Assembly: GCF_016595465.1 (NCBI RefSeq) | Contig: NZ_JAENIK010000012.1 | Location: 310,001 to 374,000 of the forward strand | Source of the DNA: Luteolibacter yonseiensis | GTDB lineage: Bacteria > Verrucomicrobiota > Verrucomicrobiia > Verrucomicrobiales > Akkermansiaceae | Reading direction: 5' to 3' | Length of the DNA stretch: 64,000 nucleotides | In this document: positions 44,329-53,182 of the stretch, one piece after another | How positions within the stretch are numbered: position 1 is the first letter of the stretch | Layout: every line of letters starts with the position of its first letter | Notes under the pieces: model-generated | The model's input: only the letters and a program-made list of their open reading frames with translations | Told to the model about the DNA's origin: nothing | The model's database searches: none | Program-made: the position numbers and the translations under genes

Positions 44329-44826
44329 ATGCAACTCCAACACCCTCTGAAACTTCTCAGGCGATTCATGAAAGGGCATCCATCCTTAAAAGAGTTTGCC
44401 ACCCAGCGTGGGTTAGCGGAGCTGCTGGGACGTTCGGAGAGTTTGGTCTGCCGTGTCGAAATTGGGACGCTTGAAATGACGCAAAATCTTAAAAATGATA
44501 TTGTTAAGATGACGGGCGTCTCAGAAAAGTGGCTCTCGGCTAGCCACGAAACGGGCGCGACAATTCTTGCAGAGTCCGGGATGCCTTTGAGCCATGCTGA
44601 TGTGATGTCCAAGATCGAAGCTGAGATCACCCGGAATCATCAAGAGGCGGCTGAAAATTTCAGCAAGGTGGCCTCATACCCTATACAAAATCGAATAGCA
44701 GCCAGCTGGTTAAAACTGGTTGAGGAAGCAGTCCTTGAAGGATTAAACCGCGGAGATACCGGGCTCATGGACGAGATTACCAAGATTCTGTTGAAATACC
44801 CTGTCACAAGAGCTGACGCCGAGTGA
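44329..44826 (+). CDS. XRE-like helix-turn-helix protein
   Basis: The product is 165 aa. The N-terminal half has a Cro/C1-type helix-turn-helix: LAELLGRSESLVCRVEIGTL followed by IVKMTGVSEKWL. The C-terminal half is helical and without known motif (MSKIEAEITRNHQEAAE, SWLKLVEEAVLEGL). It is divergent from the small-ORF/RT pair with about 100 AT-rich bp between them, the layout of a regulator that controls its neighbour. No signal peptide is visible. Base composition is lower in GC than the core genes. Confidence 0.75.
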   Translation: MQLQHPLKLLRRFMKGHPSLKEFATQRGLAELLGRSESLVCRVEIGTLEMTQNLKNDIVKMTGVSEKWLSASHETGATILAESGMPLSHADVMSKIEAEITRNHQEAAENFSKVASYPIQNRIAASWLKLVEEAVLEGLNRGDTGLMDEITKILLKYPVTRADAE

Positions 44827-44887
44827 CCCTATTCTTGCGCTAGTAATTTAATAATCAGAGTCTTGATGAGCCGTCGCTTCGCGCCTC

Positions 44888-47800
44888 TCAGTGAAAATCA
44901 TGCGACTTAGTTGCGTGCTCCCGGTCCACGTCAGCTAACGGGGAAATGCTGGTGACGTAAACGGTGGGCAGGTCCCCCTCGGAGCGCTGGAGCCGGCCTA
45001 CCGCGCAAAGGAAGGGTTCGCTCGTGATTACGAGCCGGAAGGTGTGGAACGTCTCCTTCTTGATGAAAAGGTTTGCGATTCCGGTTTCATCCTCAAGGGA
45101 AATGAAGCAGTGCCCCTTCGCTGTCCCGGGCCGTTGCCGGCAAATGGCCATGCCAGCCACCTTGACGGGAAAACCCGATGGGAGGTTCTGCAAATCCTTG
45201 GCCCGCTGAAATTGCCGGGTGCCTGAGCGTTCGCGCCACAGACGCATCGGATGAGGTCCAATTGAAGCACCCTGTGTCGCATAGTCAGCGGAAAGGCGCT
45301 CGCCCATTTCCATGGGTGGCATGATGCCGAGATGGGTTTGATTTCCGGTGGAAAGAAGATCATCGAACAGGGGCAGTTCGACCTGCCACAAGGCCTCCCT
45401 CCGATGCTCCACCAAGGGAAGGTCATTCAGCGCGCCCCCTTGCGCCAGCAACCGCTTCTCCTTCGCCGTAGGGCGGGCACGCGACAGGAAGTCCTCCAGC
45501 GACGCAAAAGGCCGCACTTCCCGTTCCGCGACGATTCTCGCTGCGGTGGTGGAGCCGAGTCCTTTTAATCGCAGAAGCCCGAGCCGCAGCGTCGAGTCAT
45601 CCAACACCTCGGTGACCTCTTCGCTCCACACGCACGATACGGGCAGCAGGCGGATACCGTGCCGTTTCGCATCCTGGATCAGGGTGTTCACCGAGTAGAA
45701 CCCCATGGGCTGGTTGTTGATGAGACCCGTGTAGAACTCCGCCGGGTGATGCACTTTCAGCCAACATGAAGAGTAGGCAATCAGGGCGAAGGAAATGGCG
45801 TGGCTCTCGGGAAATCCGTAAAGAGCGAATGAGCCGATGGAGTCGACCACCTTTTCCTGAACGTAAGGATCGATCCCTCGTTCACCCATCCGCAGCCTGA
45901 GCTTGGCGGTCACCTGCTCCATGCGGCTGTCGTCCCGTTTGAAGGCCATCGCCTTCCGCAGTTCGTCGGCCTCGCCTCCTGTGAATCCCGCCACATCCAT
46001 CGCGATGCGCAGCACCTGCTCTTGAAACAGCGGGACGCCCAGTGTGCGCTCCAGCGTCTCCTTACAAGCGGGTTGGATGTAGTCGATTGCTTCCCGCCCG
46101 TTGCGACGGTTGAGATAGGGATGCACCAGATCGCCGACGATCGGGCCCGGGCGGATGATCGCCACTTCGATGGCGAGGTCATAGAATGTCGCGGGTCGCA
46201 TGATCGGTAGTGTCGCCATCTGTGCCCGGCTCTCGACTTGGAAGGTGCCGATGGTGTCCGCGCGGCAGAGCAGGTCGAACACGGCGGGATCATCTTTTGG
46301 AATCTGTGCCAGGTCCACCGGCTTGCCACGGCGGGTGCGGATCTCCAATGCGTGCTCGATGGCCGCGAGCATGCCCAATCCGAGCAGGTCGATCTTCACG
46401 ATGCCCATATCCTCACAGTCGTCCTTGTCCCACTGCACGATGTTCCGCCCGACCATGGTGGCGGGTTGCAGCGGCACGCTTGAATCCAGCCCGTGGTCGC
46501 AAACGATGATGCCACCGGGATGTTGCCCCAGGTGACGAGGCATTCCGAGCGCCGCATGGTAGAGATGCGCAAGTGCCGCCAGCCGGGGATGCGACGGCGG
46601 CAGAATGCTGGAGATGCGTTCCTCGAATTCATCCTCGCGCTCCTCCTTGCTGCGGCTCTTCGAGCCTTCCCCTTTGAATGCGGAAGGGGTGCCGGAAAAT
46701 CTTTCCGCCACGGATGGAGGAAATCCCAACACCTTGCTCATTTCACGGAACGCCAGCTTGCCCCGATAGGTGATCACGTTGGCCGTCATCGCCGCTCCAC
46801 GCTGGCCGTATTTTTTAAAGACGTGCTGGATGACCTCCTCCCGTCGCTCGCCCGATGGGAAATCGATGTCGATGTCCGGCCAGCTTTTCCGGTTTTCCGA
46901 GAGGAACCGCTCGAACAAGAGTTTTCCGCCGACGGGGTCCACAGCGGTGATTCCCAGCGCGTAACATACCACGGAGTTCGCGGCCGATCCCCGTCCTTGG
47001 CACAAGATCCCCCTGCCGCGGGCAAACTCGACGAGATCATTTACGATGAGGAAATATCCGGAAAACCCCAGCCGGTGGATCATGGCCAGTTCGTGCTCTA
47101 GTTGCTTGCGGACGTCTTCATTGCAAACCCCATAGCGCCGCGACGCCCCGGCGTACGCTTGCCGCCGCAGCAAGGTCGTCTGCTCTGTCATTGAAAGCGG
47201 ATTGCCTCTGCCGTCCGGGAAATCCGGGAACCGATAGTCGAGGTTCTCAAGGGTAAATCCGATGCGCTCCGCCAACCGGCGGGAGTTGACAATCGCTTCC
47301 GGCAAATCCGCAAACAACGCCGCCATCTGGCGCGGAGACTTCAGATGTCGCTCGGAGTTCCGCGCCAGCAGCTTGCCCGCCTCATCCAGCGGCACGTGGT
47401 GGCGCAGACAGGTAAACGCATCCGCCAGACACCGGTCACCACGCCGCGCGTGCAGGGGCGCGTTGCTGGCGAGGACCGGGAGTTTCAGGTGTCGGGCCAG
47501 ATCCACGAGATGGCGGTTCAGACGACCGTCGTCACGCAGTCCCTGGCGGATGAGTTCCACGTAGAGATTCTGCCGTCCGAACATCTCCACCATGAGCTGA
47601 GCCGCCGACAACGCTCCCGGTTTGTCGTTTTTCAGCAAACGCTGGCAGACCGGACCGCTGCGATCCCCTGTCAGTGCGATCAAGTGCCCGTCCGTGGGGC
47701 GCAAGGATTGGGCCACCTCCGGCGCTAGATTCCGATCCGTCAGATGCCGGCTCATCATCCGGTATCCGTCACGGGTCGCGCACAGCACCGGGAAGCGGGA

Positions 47801-48022
47801 GCCATCCGGCAGATCCAGCACGCATCCCACGATGGCCCGGATGCCGCATTCCTTCGCCGCATGGTGTGCCCGCGCCGAGGCATAGAACCCCGCATGATCC
47901 GTGATGGCGAGCGAGTCGTAGCCTAGCTCAGCAGCCCTGCGGACCATCGCCTCCGGTTGACTCGCGCCGAGCAGGAACGAAAAAGCCGAGCACGCATGCA
48001 GTTCTGTAAAGACCGCGCTCAT
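44888..48022 (-). CDS. dnaE2: error-prone DNA polymerase III alpha subunit DnaE2
   Basis: The product is 1,044 aa from the ATG at 48022 (MSAVFTELHACSAFSFLLGAS), which overlaps the imuB stop by 4 bp (ATGA). Domains: PHP (N-terminal, with LAITDHAGFYAS), the polymerase core with CQGRGSAANSVVCYALG and SWPDIDIDFPSGERRE, the helix-hairpin-helix (GLGSTTAARIVAE), and the OB fold near the end (KVAGMAICRQRPGTAKG). With ImuA and ImuB it forms the mutasome that bypasses lesions and raises mutation after DNA damage. It is the last gene of the three-gene set. Confidence 0.95.
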   Translation of the reverse strand: MSAVFTELHACSAFSFLLGASQPEAMVRRAAELGYDSLAITDHAGFYASARAHHAAKECGIRAIVGCVLDLPDGSRFPVLCATRDGYRMMSRHLTDRNLAPEVAQSLRPTDGHLIALTGDRSGPVCQRLLKNDKPGALSAAQLMVEMFGRQNLYVELIRQGLRDDGRLNRHLVDLARHLKLPVLASNAPLHARRGDRCLADAFTCLRHHVPLDEAGKLLARNSERHLKSPRQMAALFADLPEAIVNSRRLAERIGFTLENLDYRFPDFPDGRGNPLSMTEQTTLLRRQAYAGASRRYGVCNEDVRKQLEHELAMIHRLGFSGYFLIVNDLVEFARGRGILCQGRGSAANSVVCYALGITAVDPVGGKLLFERFLSENRKSWPDIDIDFPSGERREEVIQHVFKKYGQRGAAMTANVITYRGKLAFREMSKVLGFPPSVAERFSGTPSAFKGEGSKSRSKEEREDEFEERISSILPPSHPRLAALAHLYHAALGMPRHLGQHPGGIIVCDHGLDSSVPLQPATMVGRNIVQWDKDDCEDMGIVKIDLLGLGMLAAIEHALEIRTRRGKPVDLAQIPKDDPAVFDLLCRADTIGTFQVESRAQMATLPIMRPATFYDLAIEVAIIRPGPIVGDLVHPYLNRRNGREAIDYIQPACKETLERTLGVPLFQEQVLRIAMDVAGFTGGEADELRKAMAFKRDDSRMEQVTAKLRLRMGERGIDPYVQEKVVDSIGSFALYGFPESHAISFALIAYSSCWLKVHHPAEFYTGLINNQPMGFYSVNTLIQDAKRHGIRLLPVSCVWSEEVTEVLDDSTLRLGLLRLKGLGSTTAARIVAEREVRPFASLEDFLSRARPTAKEKRLLAQGGALNDLPLVEHRREALWQVELPLFDDLLSTGNQTHLGIMPPMEMGERLSADYATQGASIGPHPMRLWRERSGTRQFQRAKDLQNLPSGFPVKVAGMAICRQRPGTAKGHCFISLEDETGIANLFIKKETFHTFRLVITSEPFLCAVGRLQRSEGDLPTVYVTSISPLADVDREHATKSHDFH

Positions 48023-49498
48023 CGATAAATCCCGTGCAATTCCCACTCGTCCGGAGATTGAAAGACCAGCCGCAAGAGATGTCGGCTCGCCAGTTGGATG
48101 TCCCACTCCAGCCGTTGCCACGACTCGTCAGGACGCCACCACTCACCGGAGACCGGGAATGGCCCGCGTCGGTCGATGATTTCCCCTGGATGCGGACCAT
48201 TGAGGACGGCCAGTGGCCAAGGCTTGCGGTCCCGCATCTCGTGTGCCACCGCGATCTTGCGAGGCGGTCTGAACCGATGCAACGGCACCGGGCATTCGGT
48301 GCGGGTGGTTTCGCGGGAAACGGTCCGGCCAGAGTCCAGTGCCGGCAACATCCTGAAACAATCCGCCGCGAAGGATTTCCCGCGATCCGGGATGCCGACC
48401 CGACCTGCTCCCAACAATGCATCCAACTTCGCCAGCGTCTCTGTGAACCGCTCCGGCTGAGGCATCTGTCTTCCGAACCATTCGCGCTGGGCGGAGGCAC
48501 CGAAAGTCGCTTCCACATCCAGATGCATGCTGCCGACTGGTGCGGTAAGCCGCAGTGACTCCAACCACATCTGAAGCGGCGAAAGCATGCCCTCCACCTG
48601 GGATTGCGGCTCAGGCAGGCGCACCTGTCTTTCGAGGGCCTCACCGGTTTCCAAATTCAGCCGCAGCCGCAACAAGCTGGCCGCCAAGTGCCGCGATGCC
48701 AGACGCCCCGCCAGCGTGTGCAGCATCCGCTTCAACGCGAAAACCAAGGGTTCCAACGAAGTGATGGAATCATCGCAATCAAACTCCTGAGCGAAGGATT
48801 CCGGCGGACGATGAATACGCAGCAGCCGAGAGGATTTCCCATGAAGCATGTCATGCCACTGTCCGGTCTCAGTCCCCAATCGCTCCGCCAATGCCTGACG
48901 TGGAAATGCCATCAAGTCGCCTAGCCGCCGGATGCCCCACAGTTCAAGAACCGCCATGGCTTTCTTATCGCCGGTCAACGAACCGAGTATTTCCAATGGC
49001 AGCGCTGCGAGATCGGCAGGTCCGATGGTCCGCCCCTGTGTCGCCTCGTGCCTGGCAGCAAGATGGGCGAGATCCGCGGTGGCGGCGCAGGCGTGCCAGA
49101 TTCCCGCGCCAGCCACTTCAAGGCATGCAAGTCCGTCGCCAAGGGGTGCGCGGCGCGTGGACAGGTCGATGGTCACCGTGTCGTTTGCCGTGGCTTCAAG
49201 ATCCGGTCCCAGCGATTCGCCCAGTTCGATGAGCTCATCCCGCAACGCGCATTCCGCTGCCGGGTCGCGGGGAATCACCACCAGATCAGGACAACGGATC
49301 AAAGCGCGGTTGAGCGGCCAGCCGACTTGGATCCCGGTGTCGCGCGCCAGCAGGTTCATCGCGAGCAGGGGAAGTTTTTCCAGTGATTCACCCGCCCCCC
49401 CGACCGGCAAGCACGACGCAGGGTAAAGCCCGTGCCGCCGGGTTCGTCCGCAATGCGGCGACCACTGTGAAATCCGGCAGATGGAGGGAAACAAACAT
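48019..49498 (-). pseudogene. imuB: imuB (Y-family polymerase-like protein) with a frameshift in a G7 tract
   Basis: The ATG at 49498 starts the expected ImuB N-terminus (MFVSLHLPDFTVVAALR) but this frame stops at 49388-49390 after 36 codons. The rest of the protein (ESLEKLPLLAMNLLARDTG to the stop at 48019, about 455 aa) is intact in the frame one base over. The junction is a run of seven G on the coding strand (C7 at 49395-49401). Removing one G restores a continuous ImuB of about 492 aa. The protein normally links ImuA and DnaE2 to the sliding clamp and lacks polymerase activity. It may be a phase-variable switch, a dead gene, or a sequencing error. The start lies 5 bp after imuA. Confidence 0.85.
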
Positions 49499-49503
49499 CA
49501 CGG

Positions 49504-50139
49504 TCAGGTGGCACGCCGGAGGGATTGGGAAACCGGACGCAGCCGATCCAGAAGCTCCGACCGATCCGCATCGAAGTGCCGGAGGGACAAGTCAGCGGAA
49601 AGCATCAGCCGCAAACCCGCACACGGCACCAGCGGCGCGGCAGCCATGATCACCACACGGCTGCCATTCCTCTCGGCGGTTTGTTTCATGCGCCACCATG
49701 CCGACGCGGGGATGTCACCAAGCTCGCGACGATCAAGCCCCGTCGCATCCAGCAAGATGAAAGGCAGGTTGCCGTCGTGAATCAGCAGATCGGCCGCCTT
49801 GATCATTTCCAGCGCGGAACGACAGCGCACCCATAGCAACTTCGAGCAGGCGGCATCCACGAATGAATCCGGGTCAAAACCATCCGCTCCGTCCACCAAC
49901 ACCATCTCGGGCTGGAGACCGGCCCCATCGTCTTCCCCCAGAAGACCGGCAACCATCAACAAGATTCCCGCGACGGGTCCGGCAGGGATCACTTCCGAAA
50001 TCGCTCCGAGCGGGAAAGCCGCCGCATGGAAGGGCTGTGTCCCGGATAAGGATACCTGCGGCTCGGCCCGCAAGCCGTGAGCCTGCGGGAACTTTTCGCG
50101 AAGTTGTTGTCTGATTGTTTCGACCGCCGACGAGCCCAT
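49504..50139 (-). CDS. imuA: ImuA-like RecA-related mutasome protein
   Basis: The product is 211 aa from the ATG at 50139. It has the ImuA layout: a short N-terminal helix (VETIRQQLREKFP), the segment FPLGAISEVIPAGPVAG, a RecA-like core (GLQPEMVLVDGADGFDP, FILLDATGLDRRELG) and a C-terminal tail (ADRSELLDRLRPVSQS). It is the first gene of imuA-imuB-dnaE2; spacing to imuB is 5 bp. A TGTTC-N4-GAACA palindrome 29 bp upstream of the start codon fits a LexA box. The protein binds RecA or ImuB to modulate the mutasome. Confidence 0.9.
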   Translation of the reverse strand: MGSSAVETIRQQLREKFPQAHGLRAEPQVSLSGTQPFHAAAFPLGAISEVIPAGPVAGILLMVAGLLGEDDGAGLQPEMVLVDGADGFDPDSFVDAACSKLLWVRCRSALEMIKAADLLIHDGNLPFILLDATGLDRRELGDIPASAWWRMKQTAERNGSRVVIMAAAPLVPCAGLRLMLSADLSLRHFDADRSELLDRLRPVSQSLRRAT

Positions 50140-50167
50140 GGTGGGAAGCTAGGCTGGAAATTCAGAT

Positions 50168-50181
50168 TGTTCAATGGAACA
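50168..50181. promoter_or_regulatory. candidate LexA (SOS) box upstream of imuA
   Basis: TGTTCAATGGAACA is a perfect palindrome TGTTC-N4-GAACA, 29 bp before the imuA start codon. Half sites GTTC/GAAC are those of SOS boxes in other phyla, and a box of this form is what I recall for Verrucomicrobia. imuA-imuB-dnaE2 sets are LexA-controlled in most bacteria. Assignment rests on position and pattern. Confidence 0.75.
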
Positions 50182-50218
50182 GTTGGTGAAATCCTATTCT
50201 CCGCGAATCCACGCCAGT

Positions 50219-50320
50219 ACCCCCCCCTCTTGATGGAACACTCAGATGTACCATTGGTACACGAAAGTGTAGCCAATGGAACACGTGTGGCGAAAATTCC
50301 AAATAGGGGGGGTGTTCTAG
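50219..50320. repeat. intergenic hairpin with GAAA loop and flanking TGGAACAC repeats
   Basis: CCATTGGTACAC (50251-50262), GAAA loop, GTGTA-G-CCAATGG (50267-50279) form a 12-bp stem with one bulged G. It overlaps a second dyad, TGTACC-ATT-GGTACA (50247-50261). Copies of ATGGAACAC flank it at 50233-50241 and 50276-50284, and outside them are a C8 run (50220-50227) and a G7 run (50306-50312). The unit lies between imuA and the gene graveyard. Confidence 0.6.
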
Positions 50321-50714
50321 GTGTCTGGATCATACTGATAATCAAACTGTCGTGTATATAGCCGAATGATAGTCCCGCACTCTAACAGCTCCGAATCAAC
50401 GTATTTGCTTGATTGCAGAGCGTCGATTTTGGGGCAATTGTGCATAAACGAATTTACCTAACTAACTTATATATATTTTGTTATGCTGATCAAGAGTAGC
50501 AAAACGGGCGATTGTGTCTAACATGAGTGTTGGAACACGTCAAAATCGCCTTACCAAGAAACGTAAATATCTAATCGTTAACCTGTTACAATGAGCCGAG
50601 AAAACCCTGTTAGCTTTTCAATTTGACCTTCCAACTAATAAACATCTAATAATACGTATGTTATAAACCTTAGTCATGATTTTTCTGAGATGACGGGTCA
50701 TCGACTGACTGCGT
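50321..50714. other. AT-rich stretch without recognisable genes
   Basis: This stretch is far lower in GC than the rest of the window, with runs such as TTATATATATTTTG near 50468. A GTGTT-GG-AACAC near-palindrome lies at about 50529-50540, related to the TGGAACAC repeats on its left. No coding sequence or RNA gene is visible. It may be decayed or recently acquired DNA. Confidence 0.4.
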
Positions 50715-51345
50715 CTTGGTGCCGAGCGGTTCGGCTGGAACAAGCGCATCGCCCAGTCGGGGAAACCCGCAAGGGGGACTAGCTCATCGGCGAAGTGGTC
50801 TCGGCATTCCGCAACAGCCTACTCACAAAAGTCGGTTGCCCGCGTGCATCTAGACAAACAAAGCGTCGTTACTGGGGAGACCGACATGACCCAGATCGGC
50901 ACCGGCTTCTATACGGTCATCGCCCAGACCGCCGCCGAAAGGATGGGAGTGCCGATTGAAAAAGTATTGGTCCGTCTCGGAGATTCCAGCTTCCCCGCAT
51001 CCGCCGGTTCCGGTGGTCAATTGTGCGGCAACAGCTCAACCGCAGGCGTGTATGCCGGCCTGCACCAAACTGCGCGAGTTCCTCGCCACCAAGTTGTGCA
51101 TCCCGGCTGCCGATGCAGTTTTCAGTGACGGTCATTTCCGCTCTAACAAACGAAACGTTCCGCTCGGCGAAGCTGTCGGAAATTCCGGGCTGGTCGCAGA
51201 GGAACTCATGGAATACGGCGAGTTCACCAAAGAAAAGCAGTAGTCCCCCTTCGGCTCACACTTTGTCGAGGTCGGTGTGAACATCGCCTCTGGAGAAATC
51301 CGCGTTCGCCGAATGCTCACCGTCTGTTTCGCAGGTGCACCGAAG
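50715..51345 (+). pseudogene. remnant of a xanthine dehydrogenase family molybdopterin-binding subunit
   Basis: Pieces of one protein occur in order but in different frames: GAERFGWNKR at 50718, LIGEVVSAFRNSLL at about 50785, TDMTQIGTGFYTVIAQ with VLVRLGDSSFPASAGSGG at about 50880-51015, LREFLATKLC with EAVGNSGLVAEELMEYGEFT at about 51070-51235, an in-frame stop, then FGSHFVEVGVNIASGEIRVRR at about 51250-51320. These match the molybdenum-subunit of XDH/YagR-type oxidoreductases, but at least three frameshifts and one stop show that the gene is dead. Both ends are missing. Confidence 0.8.
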
Positions 51346-51498
51346 GAGCAAGTGCCACCACTTGCACTCACCAGAAGTTCCAACCGTGCCAGCTCTCAAT
51401 TTATCGAAATATCTGATTATAAACGGATCTGAATCATAATTTCTGCCACGCTGGAAGAACTGTCTTGCGCCATCCCTCCACGCTCTCTAACCCAAGGT

Positions 51499-51762
51499 CA
51501 GCTCATGGATGCCCTTTCTCTTCACTCGAAAATTCTCGCCAGCTATGAGGATTACATCCGAGCTTCATCGACATCCACGACCTCGACATCCGCGATAAGG
51601 TCGAGGAAAACGCTCAAGACCCGTTAGCTCTGGCCGGAGCCGCTTATTCAGTTCAACCCATCGTTCGAGAAAAACGGTTCCGTCGCTTCACTTGTGGCGG
51701 CAGACGACACCCTCCACGCGGAAGTAGGCAAGGTATTCAAGGGCTGCCACGATCACGATTCG
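51499..51762 (+). pseudogene. remnant of the N-terminus of a DEAD/DEAH-type helicase
   Basis: Segments in several frames read MDALSLHSKILASYEDYIR, IDIHDLDIRDKVEENAQDP, then LWPEPLIQFNPSFEKNGSV and LHAEVGKVFKG. This is the N-terminal pattern I associate with DEAD/DEAH helicases of the DUF1998 group, which occur in several defence systems. Only about 85 residues remain, broken by frameshifts, and the sequence jumps directly into an mntH fragment at about 51762. Confidence 0.55.
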
Positions 51763-52814
51763 AGGCCCACCGTGTGGTTTCTCTGGATCCTGTGCGAAGT
51801 GGCCATCGCCGCGTGCGATCTGGCGGAAGTGGTGGGCTCGGCAATCGGCTTGCAGCTCTTGTTCGGCATCCCGCTAGCGTGGGGCTGCATCATTACCTGC
51901 GCCGTTGTCCTGGCGGTGTTGTTTTTGCAACAAAAGGGTTTCCGCCATGTCCAGGCGTTGGTGATCACCCTGATCCTCACCATCGGAGGCTGTTTCGCGG
52001 CGGAGTTGATTTTTTCAAAGTCGAATCTTGGAGGGATTGCGCATGGTTTCTCCCGAGCGCGCAGATTCTGAAAAATCCCGAGATGCTCTACATCTCCATC
52101 GGCATCCTCGGCGCGACGGTGATGCCGCACAATCTCTACCTGCATTCGTCCATCGTGCAGACCCGTAGATTTGATCGGACTCCAGCCGGAAAACGCGAGG
52201 CCATCAAGTTCGGCACCATCGATTCCACGGTCGCCCTGATGTTCGCACTCTTCATCAATGGCGGCATCCTCATCCTCGCCGCTTCGGCATTCCACTGGTC
52301 CGGTCACCAGGACGTGGCCGCCATCCAGGACGCCTACAAACTTCTCACTCCGGTGCTTGGCGTCGCCGGTGCCAGCGCGTTGTTTGCCATAGCCCTGCTT
52401 GCCTCCGGCCAGAACTCCACGCTCACCGGCACGTTGGCGGGGCAGATCGTGATGGAGGGTTTCATCAATATCCGCGTCCGTCCCTGGTTGCGGCGCATCA
52501 TCACCCGCGGTCTGGCGGTGATTCCGGCGGTGGTTATCATCGCGATTTTTGGCGAAGGAAAAACGACCGAACTGCTCATCGGCAGTCAGGTGGTGCTCAG
52601 CATGCAGCTCGGATTCGCGGTATGGCCGCTCATGCGCTTCACGGGCGAAAAGGAAAAAATGGGTACGTTCGTCAATCCGCTTTGGATCAAAATCCTTGGC
52701 TGGAGCACCACCATCATCATCATCGTTCTGAACTTGAAATTGCTGGTCGATACCTTTGTTCCCGCGCAAATCATGAATCGCGTGTATCATTTGATCGGAT
52801 TTCCCACCCTCTGA
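51763..52814 (+). pseudogene. mntH: truncated and frameshifted NRAMP-family manganese transporter
   Basis: The first part (WFLWILCEVAIAACDLAEVVGSA, LLFGIPLAWGCIITC) reads in one frame until about 52050, where it goes out of frame after AHGF. The rest continues one frame over (PSAQILKNPEMLYISIGILG, TVMPHNLYLHSS, FALFINGGILILAA, LASGQNSTLTGTLAGQ) to a stop at 52814. The motif MPHNLYLHSS and the transport segments are those of MntH/NRAMP. The first roughly 100 residues, including the DPGN metal-site helix, are absent, replaced by the helicase fragment. A 1-base indel near 52048-52052 accounts for the frame change. It cannot be functional as it stands. Confidence 0.85.
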
Positions 52815-53182
52815 GTGAGGATGATGAATGTTGGATCGGTCTCAGCGTGGAGGGTTCGGCATGTGGAGAAAAATTCAACAGCTTTCTCAATTTGATGCGC
52901 AAGGCTCCATACATATCGTGTGCCTTGCTGCTAACACTTGCCGCCGACATGGCGTGCCGAGGTTGGCACGGCCTCTAAGGACATCATCGAATTTCGGCCT
53001 TCCGTAACCTTAAAATTCGTAGTTCCGTGTTCGACGCTCGTGGCATTGCCCGAATGGCGAGCGATGAAACCAGATTATTTGTCTATATTATCGGGCGGCG
53101 GCTAGCGTATTATCTCGCGACCTTACGCCATTCCTAGACGGAGTGAACGCAGTGTTCAGTGTCAGCGACCCAAGTTTGGAAC
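52815..53182. other. 368-bp stretch without genes after the mntH remnant
   Basis: No family is recognisable in any frame and no RNA or strong hairpin is visible. It is probably a mixture of decayed DNA and the promoter of the DUF1345 gene. Confidence 0.35.

Noticed and set aside
45545..45560. TGGAGCCGAGT match to the tRNA-Thr 3' end inside dnaE2
   Set aside because: An 11-base chance match within conserved coding sequence; the T-arm sequence does not follow, so it is not the second att copy.
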